A stretch of 64,000 bases of DNA from Chitinophaga filiformis (lineage in GTDB: Bacteria; Bacteroidota; Bacteroidia; Chitinophagales; Chitinophagaceae): positions 1 to 64,000 of the forward strand of contig NZ_FNBN01000014.1 in the NCBI RefSeq assembly GCF_900102545.1. The letters are read 5' to 3'. Within the stretch, counting starts at the first letter, position 1. The number at the start of each line of letters is the position of its first letter. Positions 1 through 9,036 of the stretch are shown piece after piece. Position numbers and translations under genes: made by a program. The notes below the pieces were generated by a model. It was given only the letters and a program-made list of their open reading frames with translations, ran no database searches and was not told the origin of the DNA.

Positions 1-3000
1 ACTATATATGTAGATGGTGCTTCCGTAGGTACAACCACTGCTAACGCCAGTGGAAATTATACCTTCACCGTACCAACAGCCCTGACTGACGGTACACATG
101 CCTTCACAGCTACCGCTACTGATGCCGTAGGTAATGTCAGCGCACCGAGTGCAACACTGAATATCACCATCGATACGCAGAAACCGACAGTACCGACTAT
201 CACTACAGCCCAAACACTGACTAGTGATAATACGCCAACTGTAACAGGTACAGCGGAAGCTAACAGCACTGTAACTATCTATGTACACGGCAATGCAGTA
301 GGTACAACCACAGCTACCGCTACTGGTAACTATACCTTCACCGTGCCGACGCCACTGTCTGACGGCACACACGCCTTCACCGCTACCGCTACAGATGCTG
401 TAGGCAATGTTAGCGCTCCAAGTGCTACCCTGAATATCACTATTGATACTCAGAAGCCCACTGTGCCAACCATCACTACCGCTCAAACACTGACTAGTGA
501 CAACACGCCAACAGTAACAGGTACCGCAGAAGCTAACAGCACCGTAACTATCTATGTAGACGGCAATGCAATAGGTACAACCACAGCTAACGCTACTGGT
601 AACTACACCTTCACCGTTCCGACGCCACTGTCTGACGGCACACATGCCTTCACTGCTACAGCTACAGATGCTGTAGGCAATGTCAGCGCACCAAGTGCAA
701 CACTGAATATTACTATTGATACTCAGAAGCCAACAGTACCAACTATCACCACGGCTCAGACCCTGACTAGTGATAATACACCGACTGTAACCGGCACAGC
801 AGAAGCTAACAGCACCGTAACTATCTATGTAGACGGCAATGCAGTAGGTACAACCACAGCTAACGCTACTGGTAACTATACCTTCACCGTGCCAACTCCA
901 CTTTCAGACGGCACACATGCATTCACCGCTACTGCTACAGACGTAGTAGGTAATGTCAGCGCACCAAGTGCTACCCTGAATATCACTATCGATACGCAGA
1001 AGCCAACTGTACCGACTATCACTACCGCTCAAACATTGACTAGTGACAACACACCAACTGTAACCGGTACTGCGGAAGCTAATAGTACTGTTACAATATA
1101 TGTAGCCGGTAACGCAGTAGGGACAACTACCGCTAATGCCAGTGGCAACTATACATTCACGGTACCAGTACCGCTGTCCGATGGTACTTATGCCTTCACA
1201 GCTACAGCTACTGATGCAATAGGTAACGTTAGCGTACCAAGCGCCACCCTGAATATCACTATTGATACACAGGCCCCGGCGCCACCAACTATCACTACTG
1301 CACAGACATTAACCAATGATAACACGCCAACTGTAACCGGTACAGCAGAAGCCAACAGCACTGTCACAATCTATGTAGATGGCAATGCAGCAGGAACCAC
1401 CACAGCTGATGCCAGTGGTAAATACACCTTCACAGTGCCAGCCTCACTGTCCGATGGTACCCACGCATTCACCGCTACTGCAAAAGACGCTGTAGGTAAT
1501 GTGAGTGCTCCAAGCGCTACCCTGAATATCACTATCGATACGAAGGCGCCTCAGGCACCAACCATCACTACAGACAAAACACCTACCAGTGATAACACGC
1601 CAACCGTAACCGGTACTGCGGAAGCTAACAGTACGGTGACGATCTACCTGGGTGGTAACGTCGCTGGCACCACCAAGGCAGACGCAAGCGGCAACTATAC
1701 ATATACGTTCAATCCGTCCCTGGCTGACGGTAACTATACTATTACCGCAACGGCAACAGATGCCGCCGGTAATACCAGCGCACACAGCCCGGCCTTAAAT
1801 ATCACCATTGATGCAGCTGCTCCGGCAACGCCAGCTGCGCCTCAACTGATCGGTGGCACAAATGGCATCATTAATGATGCCACGCCATCTATCAAAGGTG
1901 ACGCAGAAGCCAACAGTACCGTAACCGTGTACGTAGATGGCAAACCTGTCGGCACCACAAAAACTGACGCCAGCGGTCATTACACTTATACATTTGACCC
2001 TGCATTGGCAGACGGACCACACGATATCACCGTGACAGCGACAGATGCCACCGGTAATACCAGCGGACAAAGTCCGGCGCTGCCCATCGTGATCGATACA
2101 CAGGCGCCAGCTGTGCCAACAGTTACGACCGATAAATCACCTACCAACGACAATACGCCGACTATCAACGGTAAAGCAGAACCGAATAGCACCGTAACAG
2201 TCTATGTAGATGGTAAACCTGCCGGTACAACAACCGCAGACAATAACGGTAACTATAGCTATACCTTTAATCCGGCATTGGCCGACGGTAACCACGACGT
2301 TACCACAACCGCTACAGATGCTGCAGGTAATACCAGTGCACAGACACCACCGCTGAGCCTCAGTGTGGATACCAAAGCACCTGCTGCTCCGACCATCGTA
2401 CTGGAAACAACCAGCAACAATGGTGTGATCACTACCACTAAACCAACGATCTCAGGTGCGGCAGAACCTAACAGCACAGTAACAATCTATGTAGATGGGG
2501 TCGTAGCTGGTACTACAACAGCAGATGCCAGCGGGCATTATACCTATACTTTCAATCCTGGTTTATCTCAGGGCGCTCATGCAATCACGGCGACAGCTAC
2601 CGATGCAGCGGGCAATACCAGCTTGCCAGGCGGCCCGCTTTCCTTCTCGATCGATGCAATGGCGCCGGGTATTCCTTCAGCACCGGTATTACCTGGTATA
2701 AATATCCCGGGTCTCGTAAATACCGGCACTCCAAGGATCACCGGTAGAGGAGAGCCAGGTACGATAATCACTGTGTATACCGATGACAAGCCGGTCGGTA
2801 CGGCTGAGGTAAACGCTAATGGCGACTGGTCTTACACTTATGATCCTGCGCTGACGGAAGGTGCGCACAACATCACTGTCACCGCCTCCGATAAAGAAGG
2901 AAATGAAAGTGGGCATAGTAACCAGGTCGTAATGACCGTGGATCTCACCAGACCGGATGTATCCCTGTTGACACGGGCCAAAGAACCATTGAATGCTCCT

Positions 3001-3486
3001 GCAGTCTTTACGTTTACCTTCTCTGAAGATGTGATAGGCTTCGAAGCAACAGATATCAATGTTAACAATGGTACCGTGAAGGAAATCAAACAACTGTCGC
3101 CTAGCATTTATGATGTGGTTATTGTACCACTCGAAAACGGGATAATGACAGTGAACGTTCCGGCGGACAAGGCAACTGACATGGCTGGTAATGGTAATGC
3201 GGTTTCCAGTACCCTGGCTCTCCGTATAAAATTCGGAATGAGTATAGAGATCGTCTATCCAATGCCGGCATCTGATGTAGTGAACGTACGCTTCAACGGC
3301 TTTGATTTCGGAGAGGTTACTTATACGATGACAAGTATGGCAGGTCAGGTATTGCTGCAGCAGGATGGTATTGTGAAGAATGGCATACTGACCTTCAATA
3401 CACAGCGTGTTCCTTCCGGTACTTACGTACTGTACATCAGGATGAAAGACCACAGCTTTAACACTACGGTCGTAATAGCAAGATAA
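1..3486 (+). CDS. Giant Ig-like repeat adhesin with T9SS sorting domain (5' truncated by window)
   Basis: The frame is open from base 1, so the N-terminus lies upstream; 1161 residues are visible. Eleven Ig-like repeats run in tandem. They are marked by a TIYVDG-type motif at bases 1, 274, 547, 820, 1093, 1366, 1639, 1924, 2197, 2482 and 2770, so the period is 273 bp (91 aa) and later 273-288 bp. Each repeat has the pattern NSTVTIYVDG, GTTTA, GNYTFTV, DGTHAFTATATDAVGN. Residues about 981-1079 look like a different Ig-like module (FTFTFSEDVIGFEATDI). The last 80 or so residues (YPMPASDVVNVRF ... GTYVLYI) match the Por-type C-terminal T9SS sorting domain, so the protein is probably exported by T9SS and anchored or released at the surface. 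It likely serves adhesion or gliding (inference). A porV gene follows directly. Confidence 0.9.
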   Translation, partial: TIYVDGASVGTTTANASGNYTFTVPTALTDGTHAFTATATDAVGNVSAPSATLNITIDTQKPTVPTITTAQTLTSDNTPTVTGTAEANSTVTIYVHGNAVGTTTATATGNYTFTVPTPLSDGTHAFTATATDAVGNVSAPSATLNITIDTQKPTVPTITTAQTLTSDNTPTVTGTAEANSTVTIYVDGNAIGTTTANATGNYTFTVPTPLSDGTHAFTATATDAVGNVSAPSATLNITIDTQKPTVPTITTAQTLTSDNTPTVTGTAEANSTVTIYVDGNAVGTTTANATGNYTFTVPTPLSDGTHAFTATATDVVGNVSAPSATLNITIDTQKPTVPTITTAQTLTSDNTPTVTGTAEANSTVTIYVAGNAVGTTTANASGNYTFTVPVPLSDGTYAFTATATDAIGNVSVPSATLNITIDTQAPAPPTITTAQTLTNDNTPTVTGTAEANSTVTIYVDGNAAGTTTADASGKYTFTVPASLSDGTHAFTATAKDAVGNVSAPSATLNITIDTKAPQAPTITTDKTPTSDNTPTVTGTAEANSTVTIYLGGNVAGTTKADASGNYTYTFNPSLADGNYTITATATDAAGNTSAHSPALNITIDAAAPATPAAPQLIGGTNGIINDATPSIKGDAEANSTVTVYVDGKPVGTTKTDASGHYTYTFDPALADGPHDITVTATDATGNTSGQSPALPIVIDTQAPAVPTVTTDKSPTNDNTPTINGKAEPNSTVTVYVDGKPAGTTTADNNGNYSYTFNPALADGNHDVTTTATDAAGNTSAQTPPLSLSVDTKAPAAPTIVLETTSNNGVITTTKPTISGAAEPNSTVTIYVDGVVAGTTTADASGHYTYTFNPGLSQGAHAITATATDAAGNTSLPGGPLSFSIDAMAPGIPSAPVLPGINIPGLVNTGTPRITGRGEPGTIITVYTDDKPVGTAEVNANGDWSYTYDPALTEGAHNITVTASDKEGNESGHSNQVVMTVDLTRPDVSLLTRAKEPLNAPAVFTFTFSEDVIGFEATDINVNNGTVKEIKQLSPSIYDVVIVPLENGIMTVNVPADKATDMAGNGNAVSSTLALRIKFGMSIEIVYPMPASDVVNVRFNGFDFGEVTYTMTSMAGQVLLQQDGIVKNGILTFNTQRVPSGTYVLYIRMKDHSFNTTVVIAR

Positions 3487-3497
3487 CAACTGATAAT

Positions 3498-3523
3498 CCC
3501 GGCAACCAGCCTGTGTTGCCGGG
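3498..3523 (+). terminator. 9-bp perfect hairpin after the adhesin gene
   Basis: CCCGGCAAC (3498-3506) and GTTGCCGGG (3515-3523) form a perfect 9-bp stem with an 8-nt loop, 12 bp after the adhesin stop codon. No T-tract follows, so it may attenuate transcription or protect the mRNA end rather than fully terminate. A GTG at 3513 that could start the next frame lies inside this stem, which favours the ATG at 3543 for porV. Confidence 0.5.
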
Positions 3524-3542
3524 ACTACATAAATCAATTGAG

Positions 3543-4673
3543 ATGATACGTTTCTGTTTCCGTTCTGCAGCACTGGTATTTCTGATAGGAACAGTTCTGC
3601 CCGTTATATCACATGCACAGGAGAAAACTATTAATGTGGCTACATCTGCCGCACCTTTCCTGAGGATATCTCCGGATGCCCGTGCCGGTGGAATGGGAGA
3701 AATAGGCATTGCCACAAAGGCGGATGCTAACGCGCCCTTCTATAATTTGTCTAAGATTGTCTTTGCAGAAGCGCCAAATGGTGTAGCTGTTTCCTATGTA
3801 CCCTGGTTGAGAGCAATCAGTAACAAGATTTACCTGGCTACTGTCAGTGGTTATCACAAACTGGATGATAACCAGGCAATAACCGGGGCACTCCGGTATT
3901 TTAACCTGGGCAATATCCAGTTTGCAGATGCTTCCGGTAATCCGCTGGGTAGTTCCAGTCCCCGGGAGTTCTCACTAGAAGGAGGCTATGCCCGTAAGCT
4001 GGGAAGCCGCTTGAGTCTTGCATTGGCGGCACGTTACATCTACTCAAAACTGGCCAGCGGCAACGCCAACAATTCTGGAGTCAATTACAAAGCCGGTAAT
4101 GCATTCGGAGTGGATATCTCCATGACTTACAACGCGGTGAACGAAGAAGGAAAGGGCCTGGTAACCGGCGCTACGCTTACCAACCTGGGCTCACGAGTGA
4201 ATTACAGTAACAACAGCGCTGCCAAAGAATACCTGCCCTCCAATTTTGGAGCAGGGGTAGCTTATAATCTGCCGATGCAGGAAGGCCATAAATTCACTTT
4301 CGGCCTCGATCTCAATAAGATGCTGACACCTGTCATTCCAAATGATTCGGCAGGCATTGCCTCTTATTACGACTACAGTGTCGTGAAAAGCTGGTTTAAA
4401 TCCTTTAGCAGTGCCAACGGCGGCTTGAAATCCTTCCAGATATCCCTGGGCTGCGAATACAGTTATAAGGATCAATTTTTCATGCGCACTGGCTATTTCT
4501 ATGAAGATAAATACCATGGCGACCGTAATTATCTGACCGCTGGCGTTGGGTATAAATATGGTTCGGCTATGATCAATATCGCCTACATAGTACCATCCGG
4601 TAGTGGCGCCACCAGGAGCCCACTGTCCAATACATTGCGTTTTGGCGCTACCGTGGACCTTCCCTGGAAATAG
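3543..4673 (+). CDS. porV: T9SS outer-membrane protein PorV/LptO
   Basis: Outer-membrane beta-barrel of the PorV family, 376 aa. PorV binds the C-terminal sorting domain of type A T9SS cargo and carries it from the translocon to the attachment complex. Visible evidence: signal peptide MIRFCFRSAALVFLIGTVLP ending in HAQ, then the family signature SPDARAGGMGEIGIA, followed by alternating amphipathic strands to a C-terminal strand ending in LPWK. The ATG at 3543 is chosen because it gives a clean signal peptide and the upstream GTG lies in a hairpin. The gene sits 56 bp after a cargo gene with a sorting domain, so it may be a dedicated or extra PorV copy rather than the housekeeping one. Confidence 0.85.
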   Translation: MIRFCFRSAALVFLIGTVLPVISHAQEKTINVATSAAPFLRISPDARAGGMGEIGIATKADANAPFYNLSKIVFAEAPNGVAVSYVPWLRAISNKIYLATVSGYHKLDDNQAITGALRYFNLGNIQFADASGNPLGSSSPREFSLEGGYARKLGSRLSLALAARYIYSKLASGNANNSGVNYKAGNAFGVDISMTYNAVNEEGKGLVTGATLTNLGSRVNYSNNSAAKEYLPSNFGAGVAYNLPMQEGHKFTFGLDLNKMLTPVIPNDSAGIASYYDYSVVKSWFKSFSSANGGLKSFQISLGCEYSYKDQFFMRTGYFYEDKYHGDRNYLTAGVGYKYGSAMINIAYIVPSGSGATRSPLSNTLRFGATVDLPWK

Positions 4674-4711
4674 ATTGTCTTTATCCCTGTCCTATATATC
4701 CACTACCTATG

Positions 4712-4741
4712 ATGGCTCGTCTTCCCGGCGGGCCATTTGTT
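4712..4741 (+). terminator. Hairpin terminator after porV
   Basis: ATGGCTCG (4712-4719) pairs with CGGGCCAT (4729-4736), with one G-T wobble, and is followed by TTTGTTTCTT. It lies 38 bp after the porV stop. The end of the stem abuts the putative -33 element of the next gene. Confidence 0.5.
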
Positions 4742-4765
4742 TCTTATTTAAATTATTTATATTTG
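4736..4765 (+). promoter_or_regulatory. Bacteroidota-type promoter for the 4809 gene
   Basis: TTTG at 4736-4739 and TATATTTG at 4758-4765 match the -33 (TTTG) and -7 (TAnnTTTG) elements with an 18-bp spacer. Transcription would start near 4770, giving a leader of about 38 nt before the ATG at 4809. Confidence 0.6.
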
Positions 4766-4808
4766 TTATACCTAATCGGCATTTTCCCTAAACCTAAACC
4801 CAAAACCT

Positions 4809-5120
4809 ATGATTTTCATTTATGGACGCAACAGTTTCAAAGTAAAGGCTGTTCAGCTGTCGGAAATCGGTATACACACTGAAGTTCCAGGGGTGGTACA
4901 ATTCGAATACAGGCAACAATATGCACATCTGTACTATATCCCAATGTTTCCCATTGGGTCACAGTGGTGTGTGCGTAAGACAGACAACAAGCTCTATGAG
5001 GTAAACCATGAATTGTTGCCAACATTGAATGCTTTGCCAAGGCCTAAAAGGGGATGGCTTGCTTTTGCCGGTCCTATTATTGCTGCGCTGGTATTCATTT
5101 ATTTCCGGATTTTCGTTTAA
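4809..5120 (+). CDS. Small hypothetical protein with C-terminal membrane segment
   Basis: 103 aa, family not recognised. Residues 1-80 are mixed and soluble-looking (MIFIYGRNSFKVKAVQLSEI, then YAHLYYIPMFPIGSQWCVRK). Residues about 84-102 (WLAFAGPIIAALVFIYFRIF) form one hydrophobic helix preceded by basic residues PRPKRG, which suggests a tail-anchored inner-membrane protein with its bulk in the cytoplasm. It has its own promoter upstream and terminator downstream, so it is probably monocistronic. Coding status is supported by these flanking signals and the clean ATG. Confidence 0.7.
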   Translation: MIFIYGRNSFKVKAVQLSEIGIHTEVPGVVQFEYRQQYAHLYYIPMFPIGSQWCVRKTDNKLYEVNHELLPTLNALPRPKRGWLAFAGPIIAALVFIYFRIFV

Positions 5121-5144
5121 GAATTATTACAGCATATGAAATAC

Positions 5145-5175
5145 AAAAGGGGGTATCGGGAGATACGCCCTTTTT
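5145..5175 (+). terminator. Intrinsic terminator
   Basis: AAAAGGGGGTATC (5145-5157) pairs with GATACGCCCTTTT from 5162 with one mismatch and a GGGA loop, followed by a T-run. It ends the 4809 transcript. Confidence 0.75.
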
Positions 5176-5290
5176 CGTTTTCCGGGAAAGGGAATTGCGC
5201 AAAAATTAACCGTTCCTCCTATACTTTTCTTGTGGTGATTGTTTTTTTGTATTTTCATTGTCATACCGTGCCACGTTAAACACAAAAAAC

Positions 5291-6265
5291 ATGAGTTCAA
5301 GAAGACAATTTATGCAACAGGCTGGCCTGATAGCCGCCGGTGTTATGATCAACCCATCTGGTATTTTCAGCAGAGCCCGCGAAAATACAGTTAACAAAAT
5401 AGGCATCCAGTTATATACCCTGCGTGACCAGCTGGCAAAAGACGTGAAAACCACCATTGAGAAGGTAGCCCAAACCGGCTATAGCCATGTTGAGACATTC
5501 TACGGTTATAAAGCGCCTGATCAGAAGGAACAGTTCTGGGGATTGGATCCTAAAGGTTTGAAGGCCCTGTTGAAAGACAACAATCTCGCCACCCACAGTG
5601 GACACTATCAGCTGAACGATTACCTGACCCGCGGAAAGGGGAGTGATGAAGCACTGAAAGTACAACTCGGCATTGCAAATGAACTGGGACAGCAATATCT
5701 TGTTGTACCGGTACCTCCGGTGGGTTTGTGGGATAAGATGACTGCTGATGACTATAAGTTCATTGCAGAACAACTGAACAAAGCAGGGGAGCTGGCTAAG
5801 AAATCTGGCCTGAAAATCGGGTATCATAATCACTACTGGGAATTCAGACAGCTGCCCGATGTAAAAGCCTCCGGATATGAGCTCATGCTGAAAGGAACCG
5901 ATCCTTCTCTGGTAACTTTTGAGCTGGATCTCTTCTGGGCCATTAAAGCCGATGTGGATCCTGTAGCGTTATTCAAAAAATATCCCGGCCGTTTCTCCAT
6001 GTGGCATGTGAAAGACATTGATAAATCAGCTACAGAGAAAATTGCCGGCGGTGATGCAGATCATAAAACCGCCATGGAGATCCTGCCTCATGTGAAATTC
6101 GCAGAGGTAGGCACCGGCGCTGTTGATTTCAAAGACATCTTTGCCAATGCCAGCTTAGCAGGCGTGAAATATGCTTTCGTAGAACAGGACAAGATCACTA
6201 TTGATCCGTTTGAAAGTATTAAGAAGAGTTACGGATATGTGAAAAGTAATTTGCTGAAAGCTTAA
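5291..6265 (+). CDS. Exported sugar phosphate isomerase/epimerase-like TIM-barrel protein
   Basis: 324 aa of the xylose-isomerase-like TIM-barrel (AP endonuclease 2) superfamily. The N-terminus MSSRRQFMQQAGLIAAGVMI is Tat-like (SRRQFMQ), so the protein probably functions in the periplasm. Barrel motifs include GIQLYTLRDQ, GYSHVETFYG, GLKIGYHNHYWEF, FELDLFWAIKADVDP, WHVKDID, and EVGTGAVDFKDIF with the final EQD. Conserved His/Glu/Asp residues in these strands fit metal binding as in the family. The substrate is unknown. An in-frame TTG at 5258 exists, but the ATG at 5291 directly precedes the Tat motif. Hydroxypyruvate-isomerase-like or inosose-dehydratase-like activity cannot be separated from sequence alone. 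Confidence 0.85.
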   Translation: MSSRRQFMQQAGLIAAGVMINPSGIFSRARENTVNKIGIQLYTLRDQLAKDVKTTIEKVAQTGYSHVETFYGYKAPDQKEQFWGLDPKGLKALLKDNNLATHSGHYQLNDYLTRGKGSDEALKVQLGIANELGQQYLVVPVPPVGLWDKMTADDYKFIAEQLNKAGELAKKSGLKIGYHNHYWEFRQLPDVKASGYELMLKGTDPSLVTFELDLFWAIKADVDPVALFKKYPGRFSMWHVKDIDKSATEKIAGGDADHKTAMEILPHVKFAEVGTGAVDFKDIFANASLAGVKYAFVEQDKITIDPFESIKKSYGYVKSNLLKA

Positions 6266-6602
6266 GAACATATAGCATTAAGGATAAACAGGGGTAGATA
6301 TGATTATCTGCCCCTGTTTGTTTCAGGATATGGCAGTCTTCTCAGGCAGATTGCTGCCACTGCGGACATTCCATTCCTTCAGCACCCCTATAACCCGCAG
6401 GATTTACGTAGTTCCTGAAAGGCCCCCGAATACGTATTTCCCGCAATGGTGGCCGATTTGAGAGTTTATAACGCCTTTTATTTTATCAGGAGTACCATTT
6501 ACCTGCCAATTCTTGCCAGATAGGAATTGCCATTTTTCTTTTCTTGTGCGATGCTCTTACTTTGCCTCCATAAAAATTTTCACCCCGAAAAAATTACTAA
6601 TT
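6266..6602 (+). other. Intergenic region between isomerase-like and M23 genes
   Basis: 337 bp without a supported gene. It holds the terminator at 6286-6319 and a leader for the M23 gene. The sequence TTACTTTG near 6549 resembles a -7 box but misses the TAnnTTTG spacing by one base. Nothing else recognisable. Confidence 0.5.
6286..6320 (+). terminator. Intrinsic terminator
   Basis: AAACAGGGG (6286-6294) pairs with CCCCTGTTT (6311-6319), extended inward by AGATA/TATCT around a TGAT loop, about 20 bp after the stop codon. Confidence 0.75.
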
Positions 6603-8375
6603 ATGAAAATCGCAATGACAGCAGCAGCCGTACTTTTATGTATACAGGCATTTGCGCAGGACCCTCAAAAAGAAGAAAGAGAAGCACCAGAACTACTCTA
6701 CAAAAGTGTTAAAAAAGCAACCATGACAGCTCCGGATGGACCGGATGGCGACGAGATCAGTAACAAGCCTGTAAGCAGCAGATTAAGGACAGTGACCCCT
6801 TCAAGAAAAATCAGTGCTGCCAAACAAGTGATATTTACAGAAGCAGATGCTCCCGGCATCGTAATGATGCGTGCCGGAAGTAGTAGCTGTGCTGCTCCCA
6901 TCGTGGAAGAAGGCATGGATCCGGTATATGATGGCGTAAAAGCGCATATGCCATTGTACCTGCCTTACAAAAGCAGCAGCGTAGGTATCTGGCAGGGCTT
7001 TTACTACAATTGGGATAAAAACAACGACGGTAATAAAGATATTCACCGTGCCACTGACTATGGCAAAACTTCGGTCGACGCTAACGAAGACCCCACTTTT
7101 GGTGTGTATGCCATCGCTCCAGGTAAGGTCATTGATGTATATTGGTCAAATGGTGGTGGTAACATTATCGTTATCGAACACACCGCACTTGACGGATTTA
7201 AATATCGTAGCCGCTATCTGCATCTTCGTAACGGATACGATAATGACAGAGCGCTGGCTAAAAACTCTCCAACCGCCAAGTATAAAGCATTTGCAAAGAA
7301 TGGCACTACCAGTAATTTATGCTGGGGTACCAACAGCCAGACTATTAAGGTCAAAAAGGATGACTATGTACAGGCCGGACAGTTCCTCGCTTATTCAGGT
7401 AATACCGGTTCCGGTGGTATTGGTGTAATCCTTAATGACGACGGTACGCTGACAAATCCAAATACAAAATCATTCAACGTGCACCTGCACTTTGAAACAG
7501 CTGTACTGGACACCCGCAACGGTCACAGTGGCGAATGGGTGAATGTAGATCCATATGGTACCTATAATCACAGTGGCGTTAGCTGTTATGATCTCGAATC
7601 AGTAACACCTTATGCCCGCTTATTTGCGCCGTTTTACCCCAGCTTCCATAATGTACCACTGAATATTGTAAACAAATTCTGGTCTTACTACACCGGTATG
7701 GGCATGGCATTACAGACAGTAAGCGTTGACCGCAATGGTAGCGATCTGTATGCTGCCGGTTCCTTTCAGTGGGGATTATCAGGAGAGTGGTACACACATT
7801 TTTATATGACAGGCGCGGTTTACCAAACTTATTTTAACACCTACAACGCAAAAGGTATGCGTCCCCGTCAGATATCAGTAACGAAAGATGGTAGCGGCAA
7901 CCCACGTTTTTCTGTGATCTGGGAAAAGAACCCTGCCGGCCAGTCAGCTTATTCTATCCACAATGCAGATGACGCCAGCTTTAATAATGCATGGAATACA
8001 TATGTTACCAGCAAGAAATGGCATGTACAGGAACATGTGGACTATACAGTTGGTGGCAAAAGATTGCATGCTGCGGTTTTTGTAAATAAACCTAACGACA
8101 ATGGCTTCTATCTGTACTACGGTATGAACTCAACGGACTTCAATAATAAGTTCAACGAATTATATCCTAACTGGGAGCTAAAGAGCATCTGTGTGAATGG
8201 CAGCCAGGTAGGAGGCGTATGGCGTCCTAAAAAGAATAATTACGCTGCTTATTACGGCATGACATCCGCAGACTATCAATCCAAATTTAACCAGTTTACG
8301 TCTCAGGGATTACGTTTGGTGAAGGTGCAGAATTACGACGACAATGAACGTTTCAGCGCCGTATGGAGTAAGTAA
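6603..8375 (+). CDS. Exported M23 (LytM-type) metallopeptidase with C-terminal BTRD1-like repeats
   Basis: 590 aa. Signal peptide MKIAMTAAAVLLCIQAFAQ fixes the start at 6603; an upstream in-frame start would bury it. Residues about 120-330 form a LytM/M23 zinc peptidase domain with HRATDYG (H148, D152), YLHL (H207) and HLHFE (H294, H296), the expected metal and catalytic residues. M23 enzymes cleave peptidoglycan cross-links or Gly-rich peptides. Residues about 355-590 hold at least three repeats of the type FxxYYGMxxxxFNxxFNxxxxxG...L...V, ending in FSAVW, resembling the bacterial tandem repeat domain BTRD1 also found in polyglycine hydrolases. This combination suggests a secreted lytic enzyme with a binding tail (inference). 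A strong terminator follows. Confidence 0.85.
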   Translation: MKIAMTAAAVLLCIQAFAQDPQKEEREAPELLYKSVKKATMTAPDGPDGDEISNKPVSSRLRTVTPSRKISAAKQVIFTEADAPGIVMMRAGSSSCAAPIVEEGMDPVYDGVKAHMPLYLPYKSSSVGIWQGFYYNWDKNNDGNKDIHRATDYGKTSVDANEDPTFGVYAIAPGKVIDVYWSNGGGNIIVIEHTALDGFKYRSRYLHLRNGYDNDRALAKNSPTAKYKAFAKNGTTSNLCWGTNSQTIKVKKDDYVQAGQFLAYSGNTGSGGIGVILNDDGTLTNPNTKSFNVHLHFETAVLDTRNGHSGEWVNVDPYGTYNHSGVSCYDLESVTPYARLFAPFYPSFHNVPLNIVNKFWSYYTGMGMALQTVSVDRNGSDLYAAGSFQWGLSGEWYTHFYMTGAVYQTYFNTYNAKGMRPRQISVTKDGSGNPRFSVIWEKNPAGQSAYSIHNADDASFNNAWNTYVTSKKWHVQEHVDYTVGGKRLHAAVFVNKPNDNGFYLYYGMNSTDFNNKFNELYPNWELKSICVNGSQVGGVWRPKKNNYAAYYGMTSADYQSKFNQFTSQGLRLVKVQNYDDNERFSAVWSK

Positions 8376-8395
8376 ACTCATACCGGTATAAAAAT

Positions 8396-8419
8396 GCCGT
8401 CCTGGAGAGCCAGGACGGC
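8396..8419. terminator. Bidirectional hairpin terminator
   Basis: GCCGTCCTGG (8396-8405) and CCAGGACGGC (8410-8419) form a perfect 10-bp stem with an AGAG loop. A-rich bases lie to the left and GTTT to the right, so it can serve both the M23 gene and the leftward coiled-coil gene ending at 8471. Confidence 0.8.
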
Positions 8420-8470
8420 GTTTCCTATTTGTTCACGTTTATGTCGTGCTTTGACCACATTGTTATTATG

Positions 8471-8971
8471 TCAGTCGCGACCTTTCGGTGCCTGTCTTGG
8501 AATGTTCTTCCTGGCCCCAGGTGGTTCGACATTTTTGTCAATGAGTGATTCCAATGAATAGAACCGGCTGTCCATCTGGATCTCCATTGCAGTAAACCTT
8601 TGTTCAATGTCTATCTGCCTTGATTCTATCATCGCTACTTTTTTCTCCACGACGGTTACCCTTTCTCCCATTACCTTGAATTCCTCCCTGACTTCATTTC
8701 GGAAATCATTCAGGTTAGTTTCCAGTGCATCTACTCTTTCTGTAAGCATATCCACCTTCTTCTCCAGTGCTATCACTCTATCGGTAAGTTTATCAACTTT
8801 TACCGCCAGTACCTCCACTTTTAGTGTGAGAGCATCTACCTTTGCCTCTATATTGGTCAATCTGGCCTCCATATTAATCGTTCGTTCTCCCAAATTGTCC
8901 AATGTTGTCTGCATATTAGTCAATAGTGTTACTATATGCCGGACTGCGTCAGCTCCAAATGTAAGTTCCAT
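8471..8971 (-). CDS. Coiled-coil protein, largest member of the small-ORF array
   Basis: 166 aa, no known family recognised. After an N-terminal segment MELTFGADAVRHIVTLLTNM, residues about 25-140 are near-continuous heptads with 7-residue spacing of L/V/I (for example VDALTLKVEVLAVKVDKL, then EKKVDMLTERVDALE), a long parallel coiled coil. The C-terminal 25 residues are Pro/Arg/Lys rich (PPGARKNIPRQAPKGRD). No signal peptide or membrane helix. Its first 20 residues are clearly related to the two small ORFs to its right (9037-9189, 9255-9422), and a leader of about 45 bp upstream is shared. Leftmost, last gene of the array. Confidence 0.75.
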   Translation of the reverse strand: MELTFGADAVRHIVTLLTNMQTTLDNLGERTINMEARLTNIEAKVDALTLKVEVLAVKVDKLTDRVIALEKKVDMLTERVDALETNLNDFRNEVREEFKVMGERVTVVEKKVAMIESRQIDIEQRFTAMEIQMDSRFYSLESLIDKNVEPPGARKNIPRQAPKGRD

Positions 8972-9036
8972 AACAAAAAAGATGTTTGTATAAATGATAG
9001 GTTAAAAAATGGTAACCCACTAAGCCCGATACAGAT

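Noticed and set aside
2689-3573. 294-codon minus-strand frame opposite the adhesin 3' end
   Set aside because: Antisense to a well-supported T9SS sorting domain; low-complexity shadow without domains.
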